From: Chinchilla lanigera
Taxonomy: Eukaryota; Chordata; Mammalia; Rodentia; Chinchillidae
NCBI RefSeq assembly: GCF_000276665.1
Contig: NW_004955502.1
Span: 335,473 to 399,472 of the forward strand
Direction of reading: 5' to 3'
Length of the DNA stretch: 64,000 nt
Below, in pieces: positions 10,802-21,862 of this stretch (position 1 is its first letter; each line of letters starts with the position of its first letter). The notes beneath the pieces were generated by a model. It worked only from the letters and a program-made list of their open reading frames with translations. It made no database searches and was not told the origin of the DNA. A program made the translations under genes and the position numbers.

Positions 10802-10862
10802 TGAGCCAAGTTTAGTTAAGCTTCTAAACTTCTCAAGTTGACATAGTCAATCAACCACTACA

Positions 10863-12201
10863 AATTATAAGCAAAAAGAGCAAAGATAAAGGCCTTACAA
10901 CACTTGATTTCAAATTATACAAAGCCATAGTAACAAAACAGCATGGTACTCGCACAGCCATAAACCCAATGGGATCAAATAGCAAAAATAACAAACCACA
11001 CAACTACAGTCATATGATTCTTAACAAAGAAGCCAAAAACATACTGTGGAGAAAATACAGCTTCTTTAACAAATGGTGCTGGGGAAACTGGATACATAGA
11101 ATCTTACATGGACGATTCAAACTGGACCTCTTTCTTTCACCCTGTACAAAAACCAATTCAAAATGAATCGGAGACCTAAATATAAGGCACGAAACTTTGC
11201 AATTGCTAGAAGAGAACACTGGGAAAACCCTTAAAGCCATGGGCACAGGCAGAAACTTCCAGACTACAACTCCAGTATCGTAGGAAATAGAACTGTGCAT
11301 GGCCAGTAAGCACTTTGCATGCAAAGTGTTCAATGTCTTTATCTATTAGGGAAATGCAAATCAAAACCACATTCAGATTCCAGTTCACAATAAGCATCAT
11401 CAAGAATAGAGAAACAGCAAATGCTGCTAAGGGATGTGGAGAAACAGGAACCGGGTGAGAATGTAAATTAGCACTAAGGAAATCAGCTTGGAAGGGCCTC
11501 AGAACACTAAAACTAGAGCCCCTGATGACGGATGACTGAGGCAGTGACAGTGCTTGCATGCAATCCCAGCACACTTGCAGGCTGAAGCAAGAAGAGCAAA
11601 AGTTTCACCCCAGCCTGGGCAATTTAGTGACTTAAGATTCTGTTTCAAAATTAAAAAAAAAAAAATAGAAAAATGGCCAAGTATGTAGCTAAGTAAGAAG
11701 GCCGTGGGTTCAACTCCAAAACAAAATCTGAAAGTAAAACTACCACTTGACCCAACTATCCTGCTCCTTGGCATATTCATGAAGGAATGGAAGTCATTAG
11801 GAATAGTCATTAGGAAGCCAGTAGGAATACACATGCATACTCATTTCTACTGTGGAATAATTCTCAACAGCCAAGTTATGAAACCAGACTCAGAGCCCAT
11901 CGACAGAAGCATGAATGAGGGAAATGTGGTGCACACACATAATAGTGCATTCTTCAGCCACGAAGAAGGACAGAATTACGTCATTTATAGGAAAATGGAT
12001 GAAAGTAGAGATCATGTTAAAGGGAAATAAGCCAGACTCACAAAGACAAATACAGCACGTTCTCCCTAATAGGTAGAATCTAAAAAAGATGACTATTCTA
12101 AGGCTGGGAGAGGGTGCTGGATATGCTCAAAATATATGCATGGAAACCCTATATTTTGTAAGATTAATAGGGACTAATAAAAATGTACTTTAAAAAGACA
12201 T
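10863..12201 (+). mobile_element. L1 3' portion (end of ORF2 and 3' UTR), plus strand
   Basis: Decayed L1 sequence. Telling blocks are 'tttcaaattatacaaagcca', 'aacagcatggtact', 'aaatggtgctggggaaactg' and 'gggaaatgcaaatcaaaacc', then a 3' UTR ending near 12,200 with 'actaataaaaatgtac'. It begins abruptly at the ERVL LTR edge; the 5' part is not found to the left of the ERVL. A composite SINE (11525-11727) is inserted. Reading frames are broken. Confidence 0.88.
11525..11727 (+). repeat. B1/ID composite SINE inside L1
   Basis: A forward B1-like half ('gcatgcaatcccagcacac' to 'gcctgggcaatttagtgac', A-rich) is followed by an ID-like half ('aagtatgtagctaagtaag' to 'gggttcaactccaaaac'). This is the B4-like dimer layout, decayed. 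Confidence 0.7.
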
Positions 12202-12248
12202 TGTTGCTCTTGCTCATGTATAGTTGATCTCATAGAAATTGAGAGAAT

Positions 12249-12370
12249 GGCTGGGCATGGTGGTGCATGCCTGTAATCCCAGCACTTGGGAGGCTGAGGA
12301 AGGAGGATAGCCATAATTTCAAGGCTAGCCTGGGCACAGTGAGTTCAAGACCAGCCTGAACTGCATTCTG
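12249..12370 (+). repeat. B1-type SINE
   Basis: Forward: 'ggctgggcatggtggtgcat', 'aatcccagcacttgggaggc', 'ggctagcctgggcacagtg', 'agaccagcctgaactgcat'. The A-rich tail is missing. Confidence 0.88.
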
Positions 12371-12449
12371 GGTGTCATAGTTATCTTTATAAATATTTCT
12401 ACATTTATTTGTCCTTTTTTGGTCTGGAGATGATGGATCCAGATTACTG

Positions 12450-12610
12450 CTTTTCTTTTTTCTTTCATCTTTTTGAGACAGGGTCTCTCCATGTAGTTCA
12501 GGCTGGCCTTGAGCTCACTTTGTAGCCCAGGCTGGTCTCGAACTCTCAGTGATCCCCTGCCTCAGTCTCCCGAGTGCTGGGATTATAGGTGTGCACTACC
12601 ACGTCCAGCT
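12450..12610 (-). repeat. B1-type SINE
   Basis: Reversed: T-rich end, 'ttgagacagggtctctcc', duplicated 'tagttcaggctggcc' / 'tagcccaggctggtc' blocks and 'cgagtgctgggattatagg'. It lies next to the previous copy in the opposite orientation. Confidence 0.9.
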
Positions 12611-12772
12611 ACATTTATTTGTTTTAATGTTCCACTTACTTCATGTTGTGACTTAGGTCTAACGTGCCCCTCTAAAGTCTCACGTGTTCAGAGGTGGGGC
12701 TTCTGGAATGTGATTGGATCATGAGTGTTCTAATTTCATCAGTGGATTAACCCATTGATAAGATTATAATTT

Positions 12773-12812
12773 GGGCTGGGTGTGGTGGTACACGCCTATA
12801 ATCCCAGCACTC
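12773..12812 (+). repeat. B1-type SINE, cut by gap
   Basis: The first 40 bases of a forward B1 ('gggctgggtgtggtggtaca', 'cctataatcccagcactc') run into the N block. Confidence 0.85.
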
Positions 12813-13297
12813 NNNNNNNNNNNNNNNNNNNNNNNNNNNNNNNNNNNNNNNNNNNNNNNNNNNNNNNNNNNNNNNNNNNNNNNNNNNNNNNNNNNNNNNN
12901 NNNNNNNNNNNNNNNNNNNNNNNNNNNNNNNNNNNNNNNNNNNNNNNNNNNNNNNNNNNNNNNNNNNNNNNNNNNNNNNNNNNNNNNNNNNNNNNNNNNN
13001 NNNNNNNNNNNNNNNNNNNNNNNNNNNNNNNNNNNNNNNNNNNNNNNNNNNNNNNNNNNNNNNNNNNNNNNNNNNNNNNNNNNNNNNNNNNNNNNNNNNN
13101 NNNNNNNNNNNNNNNNNNNNNNNNNNNNNNNNNNNNNNNNNNNNNNNNNNNNNNNNNNNNNNNNNNNNNNNNNNNNNNNNNNNNNNNNNNNNNNNNNNNN
13201 NNNNNNNNNNNNNNNNNNNNNNNNNNNNNNNNNNNNNNNNNNNNNNNNNNNNNNNNNNNNNNNNNNNNNNNNNNNNNNNNNNNNNNNNNNNNNNNNN
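12813..13297. other. Assembly gap (485 N)
   Basis: A run of unknown bases. It begins inside a B1 copy, as expected where short reads could not be joined through a common repeat. Apparent open frames across it are artefacts. Confidence 0.99.
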
Positions 13298-13499
13298 TCT
13301 GTTTTGTAGCTTCAATTAAAGTGAACCACTTTACTAAGTGCTTCTGTGAGGATGTTTCTACTTTGCTGCAGGCCTGAAAGCAATGGGTTTGTTTGACCAT
13401 GGACTGAAACTTCTGCAACCGTGAACCCAAACAAATCTTTCCTCCTTAAGTTGTTATATTAGGTATTTTGTCACTGTGATGGAAAGCTGATAAATATCA

Positions 13500-13752
13500 T
13501 TAACACTGTTGAAATCATGACTTGTGTATACAACTGGCAAATACCACTAAATTTAGTTGTGGAACAAGTGAAGCTCATTCAGTATTCAATTAAGGAATGT
13601 TATTGCTGTATTTTCAATACTTTCAAATCCTCCTTGGACCACAGGAACCATGCTCTATGTATCTTTTTGTCTAAAGCAGTTGGTGCACTGTAATGTATAA
13701 ATGTGTATATATACTGGTTGTATTGACTTAGACGAACCCCAATTTTTGAGAT

Positions 13753-13791
<39 letters not shown>

Positions 13792-14843
13792 TATTTAGTG
13801 ATGGCCCCTCTGTTATTCCTTCAACTGGTCTGAGAAATCTACAAGATAACAGAAGCTCTGCAGTCAAATGTTATCAGAAAACCACTTTCTCCCAATCTAG
13901 ACTGAAATTTTATTTGGGAGAGAGTGTATAGTACCACAGGTAGCAGGAGAGTTATTATTTTGTTATCTTCCAATTACACTGTTGTTAAACTATCTCCAAA
14001 GTGAAGCTTCTCACATAATTTGCTGTACTTGCTGATGTGCATTCAGTTTGTAATGGACGTTGATTTCTGCATGTAAAGGACAATTTGTTTAAGAATATAT
14101 TATGTTTCTGTTTGTGTAGTTAAAAAATTCCTAACGTTTCTCAATGCAATTGCTTATCACTCTGCACATGTGACTCCTTTTCCAGCTTTACAAGGTCATT
14201 TAAAATTCTACTCTAGTCATCCAAGGTAATAACCATTTATTCAAATTTGCCGTTATCTGTAAATTTAATCATCATGTGCTCTAGTTCATCAAACACACAA
14301 CAGAAGAAAATGCTAAATAGCCTCATATCCAAAATGAAGCAATGCGTATGACACAGTTTGGGAAGCACTATTCCTTGAACAACCTCAAAATGAATTTTCA
14401 AGCAAACTATTTTTCAGTTAACTGTATACTAGTCTTTATTCTTATATGTGATTGTGTAGAATATAAAATTAAGGTTATTAATGCCAGGATCTATGCCTTA
14501 TTATTTTGTTTAATCTATTGGTTCTTTTAAAGCAGAAACTAAATGTCTGTAAGCTTTGATGTATCTGTCATAGCTGCACTTCCTTCAGGGTAGTGTCTGG
14601 TGTTATACATTTGTGAAAACCCTCATCTCCCCACACAGGAAGTAGGGTCACGTTGGGAATATAATATATATTAATTAATAAGCTCAACTTAGTCATTATA
14701 GCAAAAGTGTATTATATACACTAATATATTGTTATTTTTTGATAGTCTGTTCTCAAGAGGACTTCAACCTTATGGGAACTGGACATGGATTGGACATAGT
14801 AATGCTTTTGTAAAACTTAGTGCATTGAAATATTTGAACTCTT
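13500..14843. other. Unique AT-rich DNA with a GT microsatellite
   Basis: No gene or repeat family recognised apart from the (GT)n tract listed separately. Confidence 0.4.
13755..13792. repeat. (GT)n microsatellite
   Basis: About 17 GT units interrupted by one 'ta' near the right end. A potentially length-variable dinucleotide tract. Confidence 0.97.
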
Positions 14844-15035
14844 GTGGAATATAATCTCAGCACACTGGGAGGTTAAGGCAAGCAGGACTGCCTGGGCAAC
14901 TCAGATATTAGTAAGACCCTGTCTCAAAATTTAAAATTGTTAGAAATTTGGAGGATATAGCTCAGTGCAAAGGCCCTAGGTTCAATAACTAGTATCAAAA
15001 AAATGAAAAGGAAAAAGAAAAGAAGATAAAAGAAG
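14844..15035 (+). repeat. B1/ID composite SINE
   Basis: Forward B1-like half ('ataatctcagcacactggg' to 'gtaagaccctgtctcaaa'), then an ID-like half ('ggaggatatagctcagtgc', 'ctaggttcaataactag') and an A/G-rich tail. Confidence 0.75.
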
Positions 15036-15474
15036 AACATTTTAAACTCTCATCATGAGGACTGATTTTTCTTTCCTCTCCAACTTCCCCTTGTTCACAT
15101 TTGCCCTTGGTTGGGGGAAGGGCAGGCAGGGTGGCCTAGACTAACTCTGAAATCCAAATAAGGGTATGAGGAATAGGAAGTAGTGTCGTTTGAGTTTAGT
15201 GCAATTTGTTCACCTGGAAGCAGTCTCTGCACTGCGACCCGGACACAGGAACAGGAAGGGGCAGTGAGTGGGCCAGTGGTGCCTGGCCCTGGCTGTGTGT
15301 GAATGGTGGTGGATCAGAGAGGTGCACCTCCGGAAGTTGGACTGTGAAAAATCTTAGAGCCCTGTATGAAAACACCACCTGACAGAGGCACGCCCAAATA
15401 TGGCAATATCCTTGAAAATTTCTAAGACTTCACTGATGACAAATAAAGATGCTGAAAGAAAGTTTAAAAACTAC

Positions 15475-15853
15475 TGTTATGGCTGTTTCTAGATGTTCCC
15501 CCTAAAATCTCTTGCAATCATAGGTGGTGCTTTTTCAGAGGCGGCTGGTTCTCGAGTGTATAATGCTAGGATTAAGGGTTCTAGGATTAAAGGTGTGAGT
15601 GCTACCCACCCCAAGTAGTCTGGATGACGTACAAGGAATAGAAAGTGCTATGGTTGTCTCTTGCTTCCTTTGCTACTTTCTGCCCACCATGAACTGTTTC
15701 TCCTCTGTGATGCCCCTCTGCCATGTCACCCTGCCTTGGAGCCAGCTGACTGTGGGCTGAAACCTCTACAAACTGTTAGCTAAATAAACCTCTCCTCCTT
15801 TAACTTGGGTGTTGGGTATTTTTCTCAGCAATGACAGAAAAGTAATGAAGACA
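15475..15853 (+). mobile_element. Solo LTR, MaLR-like
   Basis: A 379-bp LTR from TGTTATGG to GAAGACA, with 'aaataaacctctcctccttt' as polyadenylation region. It is closest in layout to the copy at 30,774 (shared 'gtgctacccacccc' / 'gttctaccctccc' and 'ctggatga' blocks). Flanking pentamers (actac and aatgc) do not match, so the target duplication has decayed or the ends are off by a base. Confidence 0.75.
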
Positions 15854-15931
15854 AATGCCAATAAGGAAAAATTCAATTACATGAAAAAGTAAATTATGTT
15901 TTTCAATTAATGACTACAGAATTGTCATATG

Positions 15932-16096
15932 TTTTACTTTTTTGTTTTTTTATCTTTTTTTGAGACAGGTTTTGCTATGCAGTTCAGGTTGCCCTCAAGC
16001 TCACTTCGTAGCCCAAGCAGGTCTTAAACTCACAACAATCCTCCTGCCTCAGCCTCCCGAGTGCTGGGATTACAGGGGTGTGCCACCATGCCTGGT
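15932..16096 (-). repeat. B1-type SINE with target duplication
   Basis: Reversed B1 with two 'gttcaggttgccc' / 'cccaagcaggtc' blocks and 'cgagtgctgggattacagg'. It is flanked by cagaattgtcatatg (15917-15931) and cagaattgtcatgtg (16097-16111), a 15-bp target duplication with one difference. Confidence 0.92.
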
Positions 16097-16688
16097 CAGA
16101 ATTGTCATGTGAAGAGGCAAAGATTACTCAACTCCAAAAATGTAGAAAAAAATATAATAAAGTAGTGCTAGAAAGTTAATTAATAAACATGTTAATTAAT
16201 TAAGTGTTTAATCAATTAATTAAATTTACTTAAATTTAATTAATTTTTTCATTTTTTGCAGGATTTTGTAATGTCTTTGTATGCATTCTGAATTTTAAAA
16301 TGTAAATTTGATGTTTTTTCATTTGAAATAATTATTCTTTTTGTTATATAAAAAATTATTTTATGTAAATACCCAGATTTGTGTAGATTCCAAGCCTCAC
16401 AAAAACTGTATATGCCCAGACTCCACCCACTCCCAGATGATTAAGCCAGACCTCTCCTCCCACCTGTGGTTAGTTGAGGGGCGGACAGTTCTTCCCCAAT
16501 AGTGAGAGTCAGCTGGGGCCACAATTGCTGCTGGAAGTTATCTTGAGGTCTAGACAAAAGCCAGTCCCAGAGGTACTTGAATCCTGATCTAAAACCCAGC
16601 TTGCTGTATATCAGGTTTCTAGTGGTACTCATAAAAATCAGTTTATAACAGAAAAGCAAACCTTATATTTAGTTCAAGAGTTAAAAAT

Positions 16689-16845
16689 GCATCTAGGGGT
16701 GATAGCACATGCTTGTAACCACAGTACTCAGGAGGGTGAGGCTGGAGGATTGCTGTCAATTCAAGGCCATCTTGGGCTACATAGTGAGTTCAAGGCCAGC
16801 CTGCACTACACAGGGAGATCATGTGTCAAAATGCAAAAGAAAAAA
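16689..16845 (+). repeat. B1-type SINE, diverged
   Basis: Forward: 'ggggtgatagcacatgcttg', 'cagtactcaggagggtgagg', 'gggctacatagtgagttcaa', 'ggccagcctgcactacacag'. The duplication is visible. Confidence 0.85.
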
Positions 16846-17054
16846 ATGCAAAATGTTGAAAATGTGATATTAGGCTAAAATATAAGGGAATGTAGAAAAA
16901 TAATGCCTAGTTTTCTAAGGCATTAGCCATCTACATAGTAACTAATCATTACATCTTCAATACTGTGTAAGTATCAAGATGCTTTATTTTTATTTTTTAA
17001 ATGCTAAAAAATTAACAGTTTATTATAATTTACTTTCATTTTAATTTTTTTTTT

Positions 17055-17372
17055 TTAACCATCTAGAAAGTTGGCAGCCACCAGGAGTTCCAGTGCTATT
17101 TCAGGCGCGCTGGGAAATTGAGGAATCTCCGTTGAGCTGTAGCAAACCTTGTAAGCAAAACACATGCAGACTTTCGAAAGCACATGTGAAGTGATCTGTC
17201 TAAAAAATTGACTCTTTGGTTTTGTTTTCCACACACTGACGTGGGCAACCAACTCAGCTTTTATTCCTGATGTGAACACATGCTGTCTTTCTCCAATAAA
17301 TTCATGGCCATCTGAAGATTCCAAGTCAATGGACATCAGGGCCTCGAAGCCAGCATAGGCTTCCTCTCACTG
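17055..17372 (-). pseudogene. ELOC: Elongin C processed pseudogene
   Basis: The minus-strand translation matches elongin C, the small adaptor that pairs with elongin B in the elongin transcription factor and in cullin-2/5 ubiquitin ligases. In order I see [36 protein letters not shown] and AANFLD next to a stop. The known protein is 112 residues and these blocks run from about residue 22 to the end. The start codon is not preserved (similarity continues to about 17,372 without ATG). A frame change scrambles the region between IKA and SHVLSKV, and two codons are missing before SSTEIP. No introns are seen, and A-rich, AT-rich sequence follows the stop. That makes it a retrocopy without function. 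ELOC retrocopies are common in mammals. Confidence 0.9.
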
Positions 17373-17399
17373 TGGTTTGGTTCTTACACAGCTGCTGGG

Positions 17400-18890
17400 T
17401 TCTACTTTGGGTCTAGGAAGTTCAGCATTTTGTCTTTGGCACCGCAGCCTCTGCAGCCCAGTCCCTTCCTGTGGTCATGTACTCCCAGTTTGGATGTTTT
17501 AAACTACAGATGTATTAATTGATATTAATTTCTTTAAAAAGCTGGTAGTTTATTCAATATAAAAATACAGAAAACTAAAAACAAGAGAAACTGACTTCAT
17601 ACACACTTCCAGAAACTTTAATTTGGTGCAGTTCACCTTTTTCTATAGATGTGCTTTATTTGAAAAATTTTTTTATCATATTTTATGTGTCATTGTATAC
17701 TGTTGTTTCCTTCTTTTATTTAGGTGACCAGAAGGGTTTACCACAGAAGCATCTTCCTGTTTCACAAACTCAGGGTCCACTCTCGGATCGTGGTCTGTAT
17801 GAACTGCACCCTCAGGAGTCATGCATTTTTGTAGTGGGACCATGCATGGCACCCATGTGTATGGCTCTTGAGCCTTCAGGGTGGCCTGCAGCATGGTTTT
17901 AGACCATCTATTAAGTAACAGATCTGGACATGAAAGGCAGGGCAAACCCTTCTTGGCTACCTTCCAGTACCATCATATAAATTCAATATCCAGCCTTTGT
18001 GTCCTTCTCTCAGGCTGGCTTTGTCTGTGGCTGTGTCTCACAGCTCTCCTCTTACAAGGTCACACCTATAACTTTTCTTCACCTTGAGATTATTTGCTGA
18101 TTCTCCTGGATGAAAAAAAGTATTAAGTAATTAACCTTATGGCTGTTTTTAACGATTGCATTTCATTGTTACATAAGTTTGCAGAGTTCCAATTTGACTC
18201 CCTTCTGCCAGTTTGTTTGGATTGATTTTTTTCATCTGCTCATTTTCCGGGATCCATATTTTTATTATCCTTGCCCTATCTTGAGCAACAGTTAATCTTC
18301 ATGATTCTAATTTTCTTTTTGTCAGAAAATGAAATATTGCTTAGAGTCCAAAGGCACCTAAAGAACGGTAAATAGCCAAATTACATAAACATTTATAATG
18401 GCAAAAATCTCCTATTTCTCTAATAGTGAAAATATTAACCAACTGGGAACTTGACATGTGTTTTTACACCTTTGTTTTTAAACAGTAACAAAATTTTATT
18501 CAGTGCAGGAAAAGAAATATGTTTGCAGAGTGAGTTTGGGCAAAGTAAAAGTAGGGAAAGAAGTACACCCTACAGCACTAGGGTGGGCCACCTTGCAAGA
18601 GGGAACACAGTGGCCTATGTTCTTACATTTATAATGTTTATGTTCTTCATTTATAATTTTTAGTCCTTTAGAGGATGTGGGTGGATGAAGGATTGCTCAG
18701 AACAACTGCACTTTGTTCTCTGCTGATAGGTGAACCCTGAAAGGATGAGTGTTCAGAGAAATGTAATCTCTCTTTTCCATTCTTGGTTCATACAGATTTT
18801 CATTTTCTAACTTCTATTTTATGCAAGTATGGTTGGCTATTCAGATTAAACCTTACAGAAAGTGTAGCACATAAAGTAATTTCTTAAAAG
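17400..18890. other. Unique DNA
   Basis: No gene recognised. Overlapping open frames on both strands at 17.65-17.95 kb have no known domain. Around 18,480-18,600 the minus strand reads like a transcript or LTR 3' end, with aataaa at 18,494-18,499. Confidence 0.35.
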
Positions 18891-18904
18891 GTTAAGCTTG
18901 TGTC

Positions 18905-19028
18905 TCCACGAAAGGGAAGAAAGAGAGGAGGTTTAGATGGGAGAGAGATAGAAAGGAAAGTCTTAGCTCTTGGGGAGAGAGGGAAGAGGGGCAAGGAAGT
19001 AGGGAGGAGGGGTGTGTGGGGAGATGGG
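18905..19028. repeat. GA-rich low-complexity tract
   Basis: A purine-rich plus strand of irregular ggaag/gaga motifs over about 120 bp. Confidence 0.85.
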
Positions 19029-20204
19029 CATCAATCCAGTCAATCCTTTGGTTTAAAAGTTTGAGAGCTATGTATTATTTGTTTGAGTCACTGTAGAAAA
19101 TGAAGCTTTATCAGGTCCATTCTTTGTTCTAATCTAATATTTGCCTTCTAATCTGACCATTTTATGTACTAAATGTCATGCAGAGGGAGAAGAGATATTA
19201 ATTAGTATTTTTAAACTCCAGAGAACCTAGATGCCTGTCAAAATTATATGAAGGTTTTAACAATTTTAAAAGACATGTTCCATAGTACACATCCGCTGTG
19301 GAGAGTGCTACCAAAGGGATACAGTCATTTTCCAAACAGATTAGTGGGAACAGAAAATATATTTACTGTCATAAGTTTCTGTTCTGTGGCCTCTGTGTCA
19401 TTAGTGTGTTAGAAATTTTATGGGGCAGCGGAAATGTCAGTGGATCCCTAGGCTTCATGAATCAGTGTACAGGGTTTCCCAGCACTCAGTGTGTGGCTTT
19501 AGGAGGAAAGGATGGGGAAAGAGAGGAAGACATATTTACTTCCCTGCTACCTGCTTTCCTCCACCTAGAGCCGTACTCCTGGCTAGGAAAATGAGTGGAC
19601 CACATTCCTCCAGGGCTGCAGTCTTGTCAACAACCTGTAAGATTTCTTTTATGAGTCTTTTGATACTTTTCTAACTGCAGCAGAATCCTGACTCCCTGGC
19701 CCGAACATTCATGGTCAGAATTTCAGCACACAAGCAGATCTTGTGGCTGAGAACTGTGAGCCATGCCTTCCTTTCAGAGTGTCCTAGCATTGAAGGAGTC
19801 TCTGCAGAGGAAGAGGAGCCATCTGTCAGGTGCACTCATCAGCACCATCTTTACTGGATCAGCACTAACTTCCTGAGTGGTGTGGAACACATGTGAAAGA
19901 AGCTCTTGTTAAATTCCAGGAATATCACGGTCTCATTTGGTGACTGTAGACAAGGTTACTACGGGGTTCAAGGCCTCTGGTTTCTTGGTTAAAATGGAAA
20001 ATGGTTCCTCAGAGTTGGCACCAAAACTTAAATAACTACTGTATGGGAAGTATTTATTATTAAATTCTAGGCAAAAGGAGAGATACTAATTTATAACATA
20101 CATCTATATATATCTTTTACCTTTGCAAAAGTATTTGCCATACCTATGATATCATAAATAATAAAAAATTCATAAAATGTAGGTCATCTATGATGTCATC
20201 TGTT

Positions 20205-20335
20205 CATTTACAAACCACTTGTTGGTCATTATTGTATGCATGTTCTGTGAGGCACAGGGATGGATATGCTCTATGGGGTGTCCTTAAAGAACTGATCACC
20301 TTAGGAGGGAAGGCTGCACATATACACAAACAATT
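20205..20335. repeat. Ancient mammalian interspersed repeat (L2/MIR age)
   Basis: The block order resembles the widespread 'tttattgagcacctactatg ... caggcactgttctagg' family: 'acaaaccacttgttggtca', 'gtatgcatgttctgtgagg', 'cacagggatgg', later 'acaattcagacaag'. Other traces lie near 31.3, 51.2 and 61.9 kb. Exact family not determined. Confidence 0.4.
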
Positions 20336-21190
20336 CAGACAAGACATGCACTTAACTTAAGTTTGTATATAAGCAACTGCTTTCACAACCATGCAAAACA
20401 GACTAATCCTGATGAAGGTTTAGCAGAAGGGAGGCGATGCAAACCAGTCCCAACAGGCACTAAGCATGGATTATGCACACTGCACTAGATATTTGTGTAC
20501 TTACAAGGCTCCCAGACACAGACTGTCTGTCTCAAGGTCGGGAAGCAGGAATCCATATCTAAGGTGTGGCAGGGAACAGTAACCGGCTCACATGGAAGCA
20601 ATATGCTAATAAAGGAAGGTAAGATTGAAATTGTTTTGAAGAAGTGCCTGAGTATGACATCATGGATGCGTTGCCTTTAATGTAAAGCCATATAAATATG
20701 GGACAGTTTGGTCTTTGTCTCCACAGAAGTCCATAAGAGGAGTAAAAATCTTTTAAAAAATAAAACAAAAAAGTATTTTTTTTCCCTCAGACTCATAAGT
20801 AGGCCATCTTTATGTAGAACTGGATTAGCTCTGAATCTGGAAAAGGTCATCTAACAATTCTTTATTTTTGAAAAGAAAATTTCAACTTTGTTACCAGTTC
20901 ATTTGAAACCTAGAGCTTTTAGAAGTTTCTTAAGGCACTAAGATAGTGTGGTGTAGCGCTTGGTGCCAGTCTCTTATCTAGTGGGATCAAAGGAGAGGAA
21001 TTTAAACAATTTTAAATAGAGAGGCTAAGGGATAGGTTGTGTCCTTTATTGTCCAAGTCACCAGAACTCAAAATTTAACATTTATATCTGTCATATCCTA
21101 GGTAGGAAAAAAAAATTCCAAAGTATTTTACAAGAAAATGGTCATGGGGTAGTGGTTAAATAGGTAGCAGAGGCCAGAAAAGGTAAAAAG

Positions 21191-21219
21191 GAAACAAACA
21201 AACAAACAAACAAACAAAC
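21191..21219. repeat. (AAAC)n microsatellite
   Basis: Seven aaac units in a row. A mixed G-rich block of near-repeated 'aggaagcc' follows at 21,245-21,268. Confidence 0.95.
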
Positions 21220-21699
21220 GCAGGGAAGAGCAGGACAGGAAACAGGAAGCCAGGAAGCCAGGAAGCCTGGGCCAGAGAGGGCAGGCTGGGGTTGAGGGCC
21301 TAGGTGAGCTCGGAGAAGGGATGTGTGACTCTGGAATCCAGGCCTCTGAGCTGAGCAGGCTTCCTGGAGCATGCCGATCTGTGGGAGCTCAGAGTACACT
21401 GCAGTGGAGCTGGACTTCCCCAGAGCCTAGGGGTTGCTTCTGGGAGACTACAAAACGTGGCAAAGAACTGGAGCTGCTGGGCTCCAGAGAGCCTCACAGG
21501 CACGCACCGGAAGCGGAAGGAGCTGTGGTCTCCTTCCTGTGCCTTACGTTCCCACTCAGGCCCTTATTGGTGGAACCTGGTAGGGACCTGGGTGGCAGGG
21601 ACAGAATGTGGCCTGTCCCCCAGCTAAGACATGTAGCTTCAGCGAGACCCCAGGCCCAGTACAGAACACAGGTTTGATCCTGATAGAACCCTGATACCC

Positions 21700-21862
21700 A
21701 GGGCCGCGTCCGTGCAAGTCACCAAAACAACTTTTCCACCAGGAGGACTCAGTCCTGAAATTTTGACTCGGAAATTTTAGAGTGGGGCCCAGAAATCTTC
21801 ATTTTTGAAAAGGAACCTTGAGTAATCTTGATGCAGATGATCTTCAAACTACCCTTTTAGAT
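21700..21862 (+). repeat. MER5-like DNA transposon fragment
   Basis: The pattern 'gactcggaaattttagagtg', 'gggcccagaaatcttcattt', 'gatgcagatgatcttcaaac' follows the order of MER5A (hAT-Charlie, non-autonomous). Ends are not preserved. Confidence 0.55.

Larger units (their letters stand above)
8110..10862 (-). mobile_element. Truncated ERVL-type endogenous retrovirus
   Basis: This is a minus-strand relic about 2.75 kb long. In element order it has a 5' LTR (10862-10371), a primer binding site, gag remnants, a protease with the DTGS motif and the first half of reverse transcriptase. Similarity fades between about 8,165 and 8,110. The rest of pol and the 3' LTR are absent. ERV-L is assigned because the RT block and the LTR start and end match what I know of that class, which lacks env. 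It sits directly against an L1 body on the right, so the ancestor was probably inserted into that L1. Multiple stops and frame changes make it non-functional. Confidence 0.88.
10371..10862 (-). repeat. ERVL-type LTR (5' LTR of the relic)
   Basis: The 492-bp LTR has TG...CA ends on the element strand (TGTAGTGG to ATACA). It contains a TATA-like box and, just upstream, three copies of a 12-bp palindrome. The right edge passes straight into L1 sequence. Because the relic's other end is lost, no target duplication can be tested. Confidence 0.85.
12644..13499 (+). mobile_element. Old MaLR-like LTR, interrupted
   Basis: The left part begins TGTTGTGACTTAGG and runs to 12,771, with 'gtgattggatcatgag'. 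The right part (13,298-13,499) contains 'gaccatggactgaaact', 'caaatctttcctcc', 'aggtattttgtcac' and ends 'gctgataaatatca'. A forward B1 starts at 12,773 inside it, and the assembly gap follows. Much of the middle is therefore unseen. Confidence 0.65.

Noticed and set aside
12747..13430. Long open frames on both strands across 12.75-13.43 kb
   Set aside because: They are translations of the N gap and flanking SINE sequence.
17651..17945. Possible processed pseudogene (frames open on both strands)
   Set aside because: I could not match either translation to any family; left as unique DNA.
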